From NCBI GenBank assembly GCA_027078545.1, contig JALWXN010000004.1:956133-1020132 (forward strand): a stretch of 64,000 nucleotides of DNA. The letters are read 5' to 3'. Below the pieces are notes generated by a model, which was not told the DNA's origin, made no database searches, and saw nothing but the letters and a program-made list of their open reading frames with translations. Of the stretch, positions 42,926 through 50,822 are shown one piece after another (within the stretch, counting starts at the first letter, position 1; every line of letters starts with the position of its first letter). Origin of the DNA: Nitrososphaeria archaeon. GTDB taxonomy: Archaea; Thermoproteota; Nitrososphaeria; Geothermarchaeales; JDFR-13. The translations under genes were made by a program, and so were the position numbers.

Positions 42926-44071
42926 ATGCCTGGGGATGAGGAGATCCTACCCATCAAGGGGGACGAGAAGCTGCTAACCGACCCAGTCCTCATACACAAC
43001 GGGAGGATATACAAGAGGGTCGACTTCGGCTGGGAGAAGGATATATCCGCGTATCTCCAGAGGAATAAGAAGATCCTCAGCAGGATCTTCGGCGAGGGGA
43101 GCATATTCATACCGACGGAGAGGATCATAGGGAAGAGTAGCAAGATAATGACTGATGCCCTCCTCCTAAAGACTGGTAGGAACAGGATGGAGATATGGGT
43201 GGTAGAGGTAGACATGCTGAGGCACGGCGTGAATAGCCACATCAAGGACCAGGTATTGAAGATGAACGAGGCACTGAAGCAGGTCGACCCGGCATCACTA
43301 GCCTTCAAGATCTACGAGGAGCTTAGACGTAACAGATACATGTTCCAGAAGATCAGGGAGGAGGTCCTGGGCCAGAGGAGGGATAAGGAGGATCTACTCC
43401 CCAAGATCAAGGAGGCGGTGGAGAAGATGTCCCAGAACATTATACTGATCATCGACAAGGTCAACACCGACCTCCTAAGGGCTGTAGAGGAGATTAGGAA
43501 GAGTAGGAGGAACGTCGAGCTGATCATTATACAGCGCTTCGTCGACATAGACAAGGTGGATGGAGACGGGTCAGAAATATTCCTAATCACCCCACTGAGG
43601 GGGAGTGAGGCGGAGAAGACCAGGATAGATACTAAGAGCCTAGTTAAGAGGAGGATGGATAAGTATTGGAACACGACCCTCAAGGAGGTCCGTAGACTAG
43701 GCTGCGAAACCAAGAGGAAGGAGGTGAAGAAGACCAGGTACTACATAGCAGTTGTAGAGGATAGGCCAATACTCGTGATGAGGAAGATGAGGAAGAAGGG
43801 TGGAGTGGAGGTATGGATAGACACCGAGCTCGTCGACGACGAGACTATTAGGGAGCTCTCAATACCCAGGAGGATAGTCAAGACCGGTAGGAGCAAGCTA
43901 TTCAAGAAGCTCCTCGAGGACAAGACGTGGAGGGAGGCCTACAACTTCACCAGTAAGGAGGTACCCATACCCCGCATGCTAGAGCTGCTCAAGAGGGCTA
44001 TAGAGAGGGTTAGGAAGACTGGAGACGCCGAAGCTCCTCAAGAACCTCATCAACATGTCCAGCAACCCTGA
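42926..44071 (+). CDS. Unknown protein with PD-(D/E)XK-like N-terminal domain
   Basis: No firm match for this 381-residue protein. Residues 25-110 (WEKDISAYLQRNKKIL, then SIFIPTE, then TDALLLKTGRNRMEIWVVEVDML) resemble the nuclease fold of NucS- and Shedu/DUF4263-type proteins: helix with Glu37, Asp77 on a strand, then Glu94-x-Asp96. The third catalytic position, usually Lys, is Asp here. A long charged helical middle (105-235) and a basic C-terminal domain follow. TATA-like ATATAATATATG lies almost at the ATG. Its last 62 bases are antisense to the peroxiredoxin gene, encoding a low-complexity tail (EAPQEPHQHVQQP). Confidence 0.6.
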   Translation: MPGDEEILPIKGDEKLLTDPVLIHNGRIYKRVDFGWEKDISAYLQRNKKILSRIFGEGSIFIPTERIIGKSSKIMTDALLLKTGRNRMEIWVVEVDMLRHGVNSHIKDQVLKMNEALKQVDPASLAFKIYEELRRNRYMFQKIREEVLGQRRDKEDLLPKIKEAVEKMSQNIILIIDKVNTDLLRAVEEIRKSRRNVELIIIQRFVDIDKVDGDGSEIFLITPLRGSEAEKTRIDTKSLVKRRMDKYWNTTLKEVRRLGCETKRKEVKKTRYYIAVVEDRPILVMRKMRKKGGVEVWIDTELVDDETIRELSIPRRIVKTGRSKLFKKLLEDKTWREAYNFTSKEVPIPRMLELLKRAIERVRKTGDAEAPQEPHQHVQQP

Positions 44072-44486
44072 CGTTCCTCCATATCCTCCTGATCCTACCC
44101 TCAGGGTCTATCAGGAAGGTCGACCTTATCACGCCCAGATACTCCCTACCAAACCTCTTCTTGATCCCCAGGACGCCATACATCTCCAGGACCCTCCTCT
44201 CCACATCGCTGAGCAGTACGACCTTCAACCCATGCTTCTCCCTAAACCTCCTATGACTCTCGACAGGGTCTGGACTCACACCTATCACCACGGCACCGAG
44301 GCTGAGGAAGTCGTTTAGCCTACTGGTGAAGTCCACAGCCTCACGGGTACAGCCAGAGGTATTGTCCTTGGGGTAGAAGTATAGGACTACCCACCTACCC
44401 CTGAAGTCTCTTAGACAGACCTCCCTACCCTCATCCGATGGTAGGCAGAAGTCTGGGGCCTCCATACCCTCAACGACAGTCGCCAC
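44010..44486 (-). CDS. Peroxiredoxin (AhpC/TSA, Bcp-like)
   Basis: The protein is 158 residues from a GTG at 44486, preferred because GGTGGG lies 4 bases before it and VVEGMEAPDFCLPSDEG then sits at the usual distance from the N-terminus; the frame is open 19 codons further. The peroxidatic Cys is in YPKDNTSGCTREAVDF. The Bcp-type resolving Cys five residues later is missing (Ala), so it may be 1-Cys or use Cys elsewhere (PDFC or EVC near the start). It reduces hydroperoxides. It lies 49 bases after an MFS gene in the same direction and overlaps the nuclease-like gene by 62 bases. Confidence 0.88.
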   Translation of the reverse strand: MATVVEGMEAPDFCLPSDEGREVCLRDFRGRWVVLYFYPKDNTSGCTREAVDFTSRLNDFLSLGAVVIGVSPDPVESHRRFREKHGLKVVLLSDVERRVLEMYGVLGIKKRFGREYLGVIRSTFLIDPEGRIRRIWRNVRVAGHVDEVLEELRRLQSS

Positions 44487-44535
44487 TATACCCACCACAT
44501 AGCTATATGGATGGGGCTGGATAGAAAAATCGGGG

Positions 44536-45819
44536 CTATCCATAGACGGTTATAGTCTCAACCATCTCCACACCCTTCATCTCCCTCCCCAGGAAGACGC
44601 CTAGGACGCCTAGGAGGTGGACCAGGGCGAAGAGTGTGAAGACGACGTACCAGTCCATACCTAGGAACGGGACCACCGTAGCGCCTAGTATACCACCGAT
44701 CCTACCGAAGAACCCAGCCCAGCTGGAGCCCAGGCCCCTTATATGGGTTGGGTACTGCTCAGGGGTATAGGTGTATAGGGCTGCCCATGCACCCAGGTCG
44801 AAGAAGCTCAGTATTATCCCATATAGGTAAAGCTCGAATACGGTCCTGCTCGAGGCGAAGAGGAATGAGGAAAGGGCAGTCGCGGCTAGGTATATGCCTA
44901 GTACACGCCTCCTACCCACCCTGTCCACCAGGAGTACGGCGCTGAAGTAGCCGGGCAGCTGGGCAAGTGTGATGACCAGTAGGTAGGTGAACCTATTACC
45001 AGCTATATACTCCCCTATCTCGGGGGATATACTGCCCAGCATCGAGGGGAGCCATATGAAGATTCCGTAGTAGCCCATCGTTATGGAGAACCACGTTATC
45101 CATAGGCCTATCGACTCCCTTCGATACCTGGATAGGAGGAGCCTCACAGACTCGAGCCAGGAGAGCCTCCTCTCCTCAACCTCGGGGAGGGGCACCCCGT
45201 ATAGGCTGGCCAGCCTAGAGGCCTCCTCCCTACGGCCAAGCATCTTTAGGAAGCGGAGTGACTCGGGGAGCCTGGCTATCGAGCCTAGGAATACGAGTAG
45301 TGAGAGGCCACCAGCTAGGAACATGTAGGGCCTCCACTCACCACTGGCGAAGACTGTGAAGTATGAGAGTATCAGGGCGGATAGCCAGCCCACCGCCCAG
45401 AAGCTCTCGACCAGGCTTATGTTACGCCCCCTATGCTCCGGGCTACTATACTCGGCCACGAGTGATGCTATTATGGGGAGCGCCCCACCAACACCGAAGC
45501 CTGTGGCCACCCTGAAGAGTATCAAGCTCTCCGCATTGGGTGCTAGGCCGGCTAGGAGGGTAGCTAGGGAGTGTATAGCCGCGTATATCCCTATGATCCT
45601 ACGCCTCCCAACCCTGTCCGCTAGGAAGCCCGAGGTGAAGGCTCCTATAAGCATCCCTATGTTTGCACCGCCACCTATGAGGCTCTTAATCAGTGGATCC
45701 TCGATGGATAGGCTGGTGATTATTGGGCGGAGGCTGAAGCTTATCACACCGACGTTCTGGGACGATATGAGCCATAGCAGCCCCGCCAAGAATACTATCC
45801 TAAGCTCCCCCCTCATCAC
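44536..45819 (-). CDS. Major facilitator superfamily transporter, metabolite/sugar porter-like
   Basis: This 427-residue protein has 12 predicted helices, with the duplicated MFS signatures GFLADRVGRRRIIG (loop 2-3) and LLVDRVGRRRVLG (loop 8-9), plus AEYSSPEHRGRNIS and PEQYPTHIRGLGSSWA. These PExxPxxxRG loops are typical of the sugar porter / aromatic acid-H+ symporter / SV2 group, so organic acid or sugar uptake is likely. A hairpin lies 22-42 bases upstream, possibly an operator. Confidence 0.85.
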   Translation of the reverse strand: MMRGELRIVFLAGLLWLISSQNVGVISFSLRPIITSLSIEDPLIKSLIGGGANIGMLIGAFTSGFLADRVGRRRIIGIYAAIHSLATLLAGLAPNAESLILFRVATGFGVGGALPIIASLVAEYSSPEHRGRNISLVESFWAVGWLSALILSYFTVFASGEWRPYMFLAGGLSLLVFLGSIARLPESLRFLKMLGRREEASRLASLYGVPLPEVEERRLSWLESVRLLLSRYRRESIGLWITWFSITMGYYGIFIWLPSMLGSISPEIGEYIAGNRFTYLLVITLAQLPGYFSAVLLVDRVGRRRVLGIYLAATALSSFLFASSRTVFELYLYGIILSFFDLGAWAALYTYTPEQYPTHIRGLGSSWAGFFGRIGGILGATVVPFLGMDWYVVFTLFALVHLLGVLGVFLGREMKGVEMVETITVYG

Positions 45820-45841
45820 CAGGTGAGCAATATACTATTCA

Positions 45842-45861
45842 TAGCCTTAAAACCAAGGCTA
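45842..45861. repeat. Inverted repeat between the copper ATPase and the MFS gene
   Basis: TAGCCTT and AAGGCTA enclose a 6-base loop. On the minus strand it is 22 bases before the MFS start and 41 bases after the P-ATPase stop. A TATA-like GTTTATGTG lies just upstream of it for the MFS gene, so it could be an operator at the RNA start, or the terminator stem of the ATPase transcript. Confidence 0.4.
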
Positions 45862-45901
45862 CACATAAACACTACTCCAAACCCAGTATCACAGATGAGG
45901 G

Positions 45902-48055
45902 TCAGAGCCTCCGCATAGAGTTGATGAGAAGGCTCGTCACGCTGAGAACCATGAATATCATCGCCCAGTAGGGCTGTATAAGGCCTAGAGCAGCTAGGGG
46001 GATCCCAAGCCCATTATACATGAAGGCGACGAACAGGTTGGTCCTAGTCCTGCCATACATCCTCCTCGAGAGCCGGAAGAGCTCGACAAGCCTATCAAAC
46101 CGGTCGCTGACTATCAATACATCACTATTCACAGCGGTTATGTCAGACCCTACACCGAACGCCACACCCACATCAGCCAGGGTCACCGACGGCGCATCGT
46201 TAAACCCATCACCCACCATGACCACCCTATACCCCCGTGCCTGTAGACCCCTGACTACCTCTGCCTTCTCACCAGGCCTTAGCCCTGCCATATACCAGTC
46301 CAGGTCAAGCCCACCAACCATCCTACGGGTATTCTCCTCAGAGTCCCCAGTTATGAGAGCTACTCCAGACACGTATCCCCTCAGCTCGGCAATGGCTCTG
46401 GCAACATCATCCCTTAGGACGTCTGATAGGTGGATATAGCCGGCGAGGGAGCCATCGACGGCGGCATAAACCGTCCTAAAACCCTCCTCAGGAGGGTGGT
46501 CCACATCGATACCCATAGCCATCATCAACTCCCTACTCCCCACAGCTATGCGATGGCCATCCACCACCCCAGCAATACCCATCCCCGGTATGACCTCCAC
46601 GTCACTTACCTCTCCACACTCTATCTCGCCCAGCCTGTCCAGGGCATAGCCGTAGATAGCCTCGGCAACAGGGTGTCGGGAATAGCTCTCTAGACAGCCC
46701 ACCAGCCTAAGCAGCTCCTCCTCATCAAAACCGTTGAGGGCCCCAAGCCCCGCCACCATCGGCCTACCAAGCGTCATTGTACCCGTCTTATCCAGGAGTA
46801 GGTATGGCCTCCCACTGAGGATCTCTATGGAGTCGCCATTCCTAATAAGGATCCCCCTCTCAGCAGCTACTCCGGAGCCCCTAATGATAGCGAGGGGTAT
46901 AGCCATGCCCAATGCACAGGGATAACCCATGACTAGGACCGTCATAAAGACGTATAGGGGCCTAACCCAGTCCAATCCCCGGCCCAGGATCAATGGAGCG
47001 ATATCCCAGAGGACCAGCCCGGCCACCGCTGTGAAGAGGACGAAGGATATATACCTCTTCAATACACGGTCTAGGAGGCTCAGGATAGGTGGCTTAAGAG
47101 CCCTCGCCTCCCTGATATGCATGACTAGACGGTGGAGGAAGGAGTCTCTATACCTCCTCGACACCCTTATCTCCACGGGGTCAGAGAGGTTGATGGAGCC
47201 CGAGACCACCTCATCCCCCCTATACTTATCCACAGGAAGCGGCTCACCAGTAACTATGCTCTCATCGACCGATGCATAGCTACTTAGCAGTATCCCATCA
47301 AGGGGTATAGACTCACCCCTATCCACTATAACCACTTCACCCGGCTCCACATCCTCAACATCGACATATCTTACTGCTCCACCCCTCCTGACCCTAACTA
47401 CTCGGGGACGATACCTCAGAAGCCTCCCAACAGCCTCTTCAGACTTCTTCCTAACATATGATGCCGAGTATCCACCCAGCAAGTGATAAGTAGTCACGAA
47501 TGAAGCGACACCGAAGAAGTCTCCCGGTGGGTAGAGGCCAGTCAATAGACCAATAACACCACCTAGGAGCCCAGACAAACCTGTTAGAAACATGAGTACA
47601 TGCTGATTAAGGATTCCCCTGCGTAGTGAGTTGATGGATATAGCTATATACTCCCTACCCAGGAATAGGAAGTTAGCCCCTGCTATCAGGCCCATAGCCA
47701 ATGCTGCCTCTCTACCCAGTGTGCCGAGCCACATACCCAGCATAAACAGTCCTGCGACTAGTGAGAGCATAGTTGATAGGAGTAGACGTCTCCTAAGAAT
47801 CCTGTATACCTTCTCATAATCAGGGGATTCATCAACATCTCTAAGCCTATATCCCAGGCCCTCTAGCAAAGCCTCTATCTCGGATTCATCTACCCTATCA
47901 GGGTCATACCTAATGTAGATCTCCTCATGGGCGATACTGACATTATACTCCCACACACCCTCTATACGGGAGAGGGCATCCTCAATATTCGAGACGCAGA
48001 AGGAGCAGTGCAGCCCCTCGATCCTCCTGTGTAGAACCCTCTCCCTACTATTCAC
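45902..48055 (-). CDS. Copper-type P1B-ATPase with YPC instead of CPC
   Basis: This 717-residue protein starts with GTG. An N-terminal heavy-metal domain has GLHCSFC (Cys17, Cys20). The core has TGE (SIVTGEPLPV), DKTGTMTLG (phosphorylated Asp422), SRHPVAEAI (the His-Pro motif), GDGFNDAP, and eight-helix topology. The transmembrane metal motif, CPC in Cu+ exporters, reads GYPCALG (Tyr378-Pro-Cys380); helix 7 keeps YN (MYNGLGIPLA), while the helix 8 motif MxLSS is MVLSV. It is thus a Cu/Ag-type exporter with altered ion site; specificity may have shifted. It is downstream of a CopZ-like gene with a 36-base palindrome between. Confidence 0.88.
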   Translation of the reverse strand: MNSRERVLHRRIEGLHCSFCVSNIEDALSRIEGVWEYNVSIAHEEIYIRYDPDRVDESEIEALLEGLGYRLRDVDESPDYEKVYRILRRRLLLSTMLSLVAGLFMLGMWLGTLGREAALAMGLIAGANFLFLGREYIAISINSLRRGILNQHVLMFLTGLSGLLGGVIGLLTGLYPPGDFFGVASFVTTYHLLGGYSASYVRKKSEEAVGRLLRYRPRVVRVRRGGAVRYVDVEDVEPGEVVIVDRGESIPLDGILLSSYASVDESIVTGEPLPVDKYRGDEVVSGSINLSDPVEIRVSRRYRDSFLHRLVMHIREARALKPPILSLLDRVLKRYISFVLFTAVAGLVLWDIAPLILGRGLDWVRPLYVFMTVLVMGYPCALGMAIPLAIIRGSGVAAERGILIRNGDSIEILSGRPYLLLDKTGTMTLGRPMVAGLGALNGFDEEELLRLVGCLESYSRHPVAEAIYGYALDRLGEIECGEVSDVEVIPGMGIAGVVDGHRIAVGSRELMMAMGIDVDHPPEEGFRTVYAAVDGSLAGYIHLSDVLRDDVARAIAELRGYVSGVALITGDSEENTRRMVGGLDLDWYMAGLRPGEKAEVVRGLQARGYRVVMVGDGFNDAPSVTLADVGVAFGVGSDITAVNSDVLIVSDRFDRLVELFRLSRRMYGRTRTNLFVAFMYNGLGIPLAALGLIQPYWAMIFMVLSVTSLLINSMRRL

Positions 48056-48069
48056 AAGTTATAATTCAT

Positions 48070-48105
48070 GGAGGACCACTACAAATATATTTGTATCAGT
48101 CCTCC
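48070..48105. promoter_or_regulatory. 36-base palindrome at the copper ATPase promoter
   Basis: A 16-base perfect palindrome TACAAATATATTTGTA (48080-48095) is flanked, after 3 unpaired bases on each side, by GGAGGAC (48070-48076) and GTCCTCC (48099-48105), also complementary. It lies between the copZ-like stop, which it overlaps, and the ATPase GTG. Its AAATATATTTG core is a credible TATA box for the ATPase, so a regulator bound here would block or open the promoter. As RNA it would also form a stable hairpin ending the copZ message. Confidence 0.55.
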
Positions 48106-48305
48106 GGACTAAAGCCGAGATCCCTGATAGCCCTTATCAGATCCTCCCTCGATACCTTATCAGGATCGTATCTAACGACTACGCGTTTATCATTAATAAG
48201 GACACGTATATCCAAGACCCCATCTAAACTCGATAGTGAGCTCTCTATACTCGCTGCACAGGCCTCACAATGTATATCCCCGACCCTTATTGAGACCAGC
48301 CTCAA
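48096..48305 (-). CDS. CopZ-like heavy-metal-associated chaperone
   Basis: This 69-residue single HMA domain has GDIHCEACAAS as the metal-binding GxHCxxC motif (Cys13, Cys16) and the usual beta-alpha-beta ferredoxin-like pattern ending IRAIRDLGFSPED. The start is TTG (minus strand of 48305-48303); no ATG is in frame at a suitable position. It delivers Cu(I) to the P-ATPase 40 bases downstream. It may be driven by CTATATACC near 48352-48360. Confidence 0.87.
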   Translation of the reverse strand: MRLVSIRVGDIHCEACAASIESSLSSLDGVLDIRVLINDKRVVVRYDPDKVSREDLIRAIRDLGFSPED

Positions 48306-48421
48306 TGCGGATCCCCATACCCCCGATAATATGGATGCTGACGGCCATCAAGGTATATAGACATTTATATTAGACCCATGATGAGTGTCCTAGTATATAC
48401 CGTGTATCGCCCGTAGAGGCT

Positions 48422-48428
48422 GGAGGTG
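48422..48428 (+). promoter_or_regulatory. Ribosome-binding site before a non-canonical start
   Basis: GGAGGTG lies 7 bases before an ATA codon at 48436 that is in frame with the aminotransferase. No ATG, GTG or TTG occurs in this frame between the upstream in-frame TAG (48391) and the ATG at 48541. A TATA box ATTTATATT at 48363-48371 would start the RNA near 48393, so this site lies in the leader where a start is expected. Confidence 0.5.
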
Positions 48429-48435
48429 TGCCGAG

Positions 48436-49821
48436 ATAGTCTATGACATACCCGGGCCCAAGTCTAGAGAGTATCAGGAGAGGCTTAAGAAGGTCGCCCC
48501 AGGAGGACTGAACCCCAAGTACCTAGAGCTCCTAGAGGCCATGGCCTCCTTCATAACAGGAGGGGCAGACCTATTCCACGTATATGACGTCGATGGGAAC
48601 AAATACGTAGACTTTACCAGTGGATGGGCATCCAACAATGTCGGGAACATCCATCCAGAGGTGCTGGACGCTGTCATAGCCGCTCTTAAAAAGTATGGCT
48701 TTATATATTATCACCCCTTAGCGATTGAGTTGGCAGAGAAGCTTGTCGAGATAACCCCACCCAACCTTACTAGAGTCTCCATGGAGGTATCAGGTACAGA
48801 GGCTGCTGAGGCAGCTGTCTCATATATAATAACAGCATCGAAAAGACCCCACATCATCAGCTTCTTAGGTTCATACCACGGCGACAGTATAGGTGCCAGG
48901 ATGATAGGAGCGCATGATGCGGCTAGGAAGAAGTATTTCGAGGGTATGGATGGCGGTGGAGTCATATTCATACCCTACCCCAGGAATTATAAGCTACCCC
49001 CTGGGATGAGCCAGGACGATTTCGCCAGGCTCATACTATGGTACCTAGACGAGTTCATCCTGGAGCATATAGCTGAGCCGGACAGGATAGCCGGGATACT
49101 CTATGAGCCCATGATGGCCGAGGGTGGAAACTTCATCCCACCCAAGTTCTTCGCCAAGAAGCTTATGGAGATGGCTAGGAAGTATAACTGGTTCGTAATA
49201 GCGGACGAGGTCTTGACGGGCTTCGGGAGGACGGGTAAGTTCTGGGCCTTCGAACACTACGATATAGAGCCAGACGTCGTGGTTACAGCTAAGGGCCTGA
49301 CAGGCGGGTTGATACCTATCGGGGCAGTTGTCCTAAGCGATGAGGTAGCAGGTAGCGAGAGGGCATACTCCGGAAGCACCTTCGCGGGGAGCCCAGCGGG
49401 ATGCGCCGCTGCCCTCAAGACGATAGAAATCATCTACAGGGACAATCTCCTGGAGAAGGTTACAAAGTATGGGGAGGAGGCCCTTAAATACATGAGTGAG
49501 TGGCCCGAGAAGTATGAGATAATCGTGGATAGCAGGGGCATAGGCTACTTCCTAGCCACGTCGATCGAGACCGGTAGGGGTGATGAGGCCGATATCGAGC
49601 TGGCCAAGAGGATATTCATAGAGGCTAAACGCTTCGGGGTATGGACGATATGGGATGATGAGCCCCATATAAGGATCTACCCACCCCTCAACATGGAGCT
49701 AGACCTACTCCTAGACGGGCTGGAGAAGCTTGAGAAGGCCATCGCGAAGGTCGAGAAGGATCTCAAGGAGGGCTTGATAACCCTGCCCGAGAAGAGGCAG
49801 ACCATAGAGTTCTTCGAGTAG
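48436..49821 (+). CDS. Class III aminotransferase (4-aminobutyrate aminotransferase-like), probable AUA start
   Basis: PLP motifs are MEVSGTEAAEAAVSYI, GSYHGDSIGARMIG, ADEVLTGFGRTGKFW, the lysine in VTAKGLTGGLIPIGAVV, and GSTFAGSPAGCAAA. The first ATG (48541) would begin inside the conserved N-terminal region; upstream in-frame codons read IVYDIPGPKSREYQERLKK, matching the GPK(A/S)RE N-terminus of archaeal GABA aminotransferases. The natural start therefore seems to be ATA at 48436 with GGAGGTG 7 bases before it, or the gene has a mutation or sequencing error there. If the ATG at 48541 is used instead the protein is 426 residues. Monocistronic, divergent from copZ. Confidence 0.8.
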   Translation: MVYDIPGPKSREYQERLKKVAPGGLNPKYLELLEAMASFITGGADLFHVYDVDGNKYVDFTSGWASNNVGNIHPEVLDAVIAALKKYGFIYYHPLAIELAEKLVEITPPNLTRVSMEVSGTEAAEAAVSYIITASKRPHIISFLGSYHGDSIGARMIGAHDAARKKYFEGMDGGGVIFIPYPRNYKLPPGMSQDDFARLILWYLDEFILEHIAEPDRIAGILYEPMMAEGGNFIPPKFFAKKLMEMARKYNWFVIADEVLTGFGRTGKFWAFEHYDIEPDVVVTAKGLTGGLIPIGAVVLSDEVAGSERAYSGSTFAGSPAGCAAALKTIEIIYRDNLLEKVTKYGEEALKYMSEWPEKYEIIVDSRGIGYFLATSIETGRGDEADIELAKRIFIEAKRFGVWTIWDDEPHIRIYPPLNMELDLLLDGLEKLEKAIAKVEKDLKEGLITLPEKRQTIEFFE

Positions 49822-49830
49822 ACCCCCTTT

Positions 49831-50784
49831 TTATCTACCCCTCTCAACAACCAGCCTCCTCACATACTCAATCCTTCTACAGGCTGAGCAGACCTCCCCA
49901 GAGGATGGGCCGCCACAGACCCTACAAACCCTATACTCAACCGGCTCACCCACCTCCTCAACCCTATCCAGGAGTGGGATAAGCTTCTTCATGAAGCTCC
50001 CGAAGAGCTGGAACTTTATCATCGGCTCCCTCTCCTCCCAGAGTCTAAGTATCTCCTTCCTCCTGAGGCTACGGGCGTCGTCGGCGAAGGGGCAGTCGAT
50101 CCTCTTGACGGGTAGGCCGTTGAACATAACGTAGAGAAGCACCTCATACTCAGGGGTATCGATGAGGGGCTTGACCTTCCAATAATTGTTTGGAGGGGAT
50201 GGGGGGAGCACAGGCCTAAGCCTCTTTATAGACTCGTAGTCCCCAGCTATGAACGCGTTCAGCATGACCTCAAGGGTATCGTCAAGGTTATGGCCAGTGG
50301 CAAGAATATCTACACCGAGCTCCCTAGCAGCCTTTGATAATGCCCACCTCCTAATAGTGCCACAGGTCGCACATATCTTCCTACCATACTTGGTCTTCTT
50401 AACATCAGGTATCGTTATCCCGATCTCCTCGCTATACCTAAATACGTGGAGCTCCACATCGAGGGACTCGGCCAGCTCCCTAGCCGCCCGGAGGCTATCC
50501 TCGCTATAGTCGTAGATACCGTGGTGCAGATGGATAGCTATATACCTCTTATCCGGGAAGTGCTTCTTCAGGACGGTTAGGAGGGCCGTGCTATCCTTAC
50601 CCCCTGAGAGGCCTATACCTACATAGTCTCCACGGCTAAGCATCCTATACTTCTCCACAGTCTTGACTATCCGGTTCTCGAAGAACTTGTTGAAACAGTC
50701 TAGGCATAGATACTGCCTCATGTAGCGGATATATATCTCCGCATCCCTAACCCTACACCTACTACACTTGACAGGCATCTCCAT
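49831..50784 (-). CDS. tRNA 2-thiouridine synthase TtuA/Ncs6 family
   Basis: This 317-residue protein has an N-terminal zinc finger (CSRC...CLDC), PP-loop LSGGKDSTALL near residues 79-89, cluster/catalytic Cys in KICATCGTIRRW and RIDCPFADD, and a C-terminal zinc finger (CRVCGG...CSAC). Three Cys positions match the 4Fe-4S site of TtuA. It thiolates U54 or wobble U34 of tRNA, a thermostability modification in hyperthermophiles; which one is not clear. It shares a T-rich end region with the convergent aminotransferase. Confidence 0.9.
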   Translation of the reverse strand: MEMPVKCSRCRVRDAEIYIRYMRQYLCLDCFNKFFENRIVKTVEKYRMLSRGDYVGIGLSGGKDSTALLTVLKKHFPDKRYIAIHLHHGIYDYSEDSLRAARELAESLDVELHVFRYSEEIGITIPDVKKTKYGRKICATCGTIRRWALSKAARELGVDILATGHNLDDTLEVMLNAFIAGDYESIKRLRPVLPPSPPNNYWKVKPLIDTPEYEVLLYVMFNGLPVKRIDCPFADDARSLRRKEILRLWEEREPMIKFQLFGSFMKKLIPLLDRVEEVGEPVEYRVCRVCGGPSSGEVCSACRRIEYVRRLVVERGR

Positions 50785-50822
50785 AAATCTTAAGAGGTGG
50801 GGAGATATAAGGTGAGGACACT

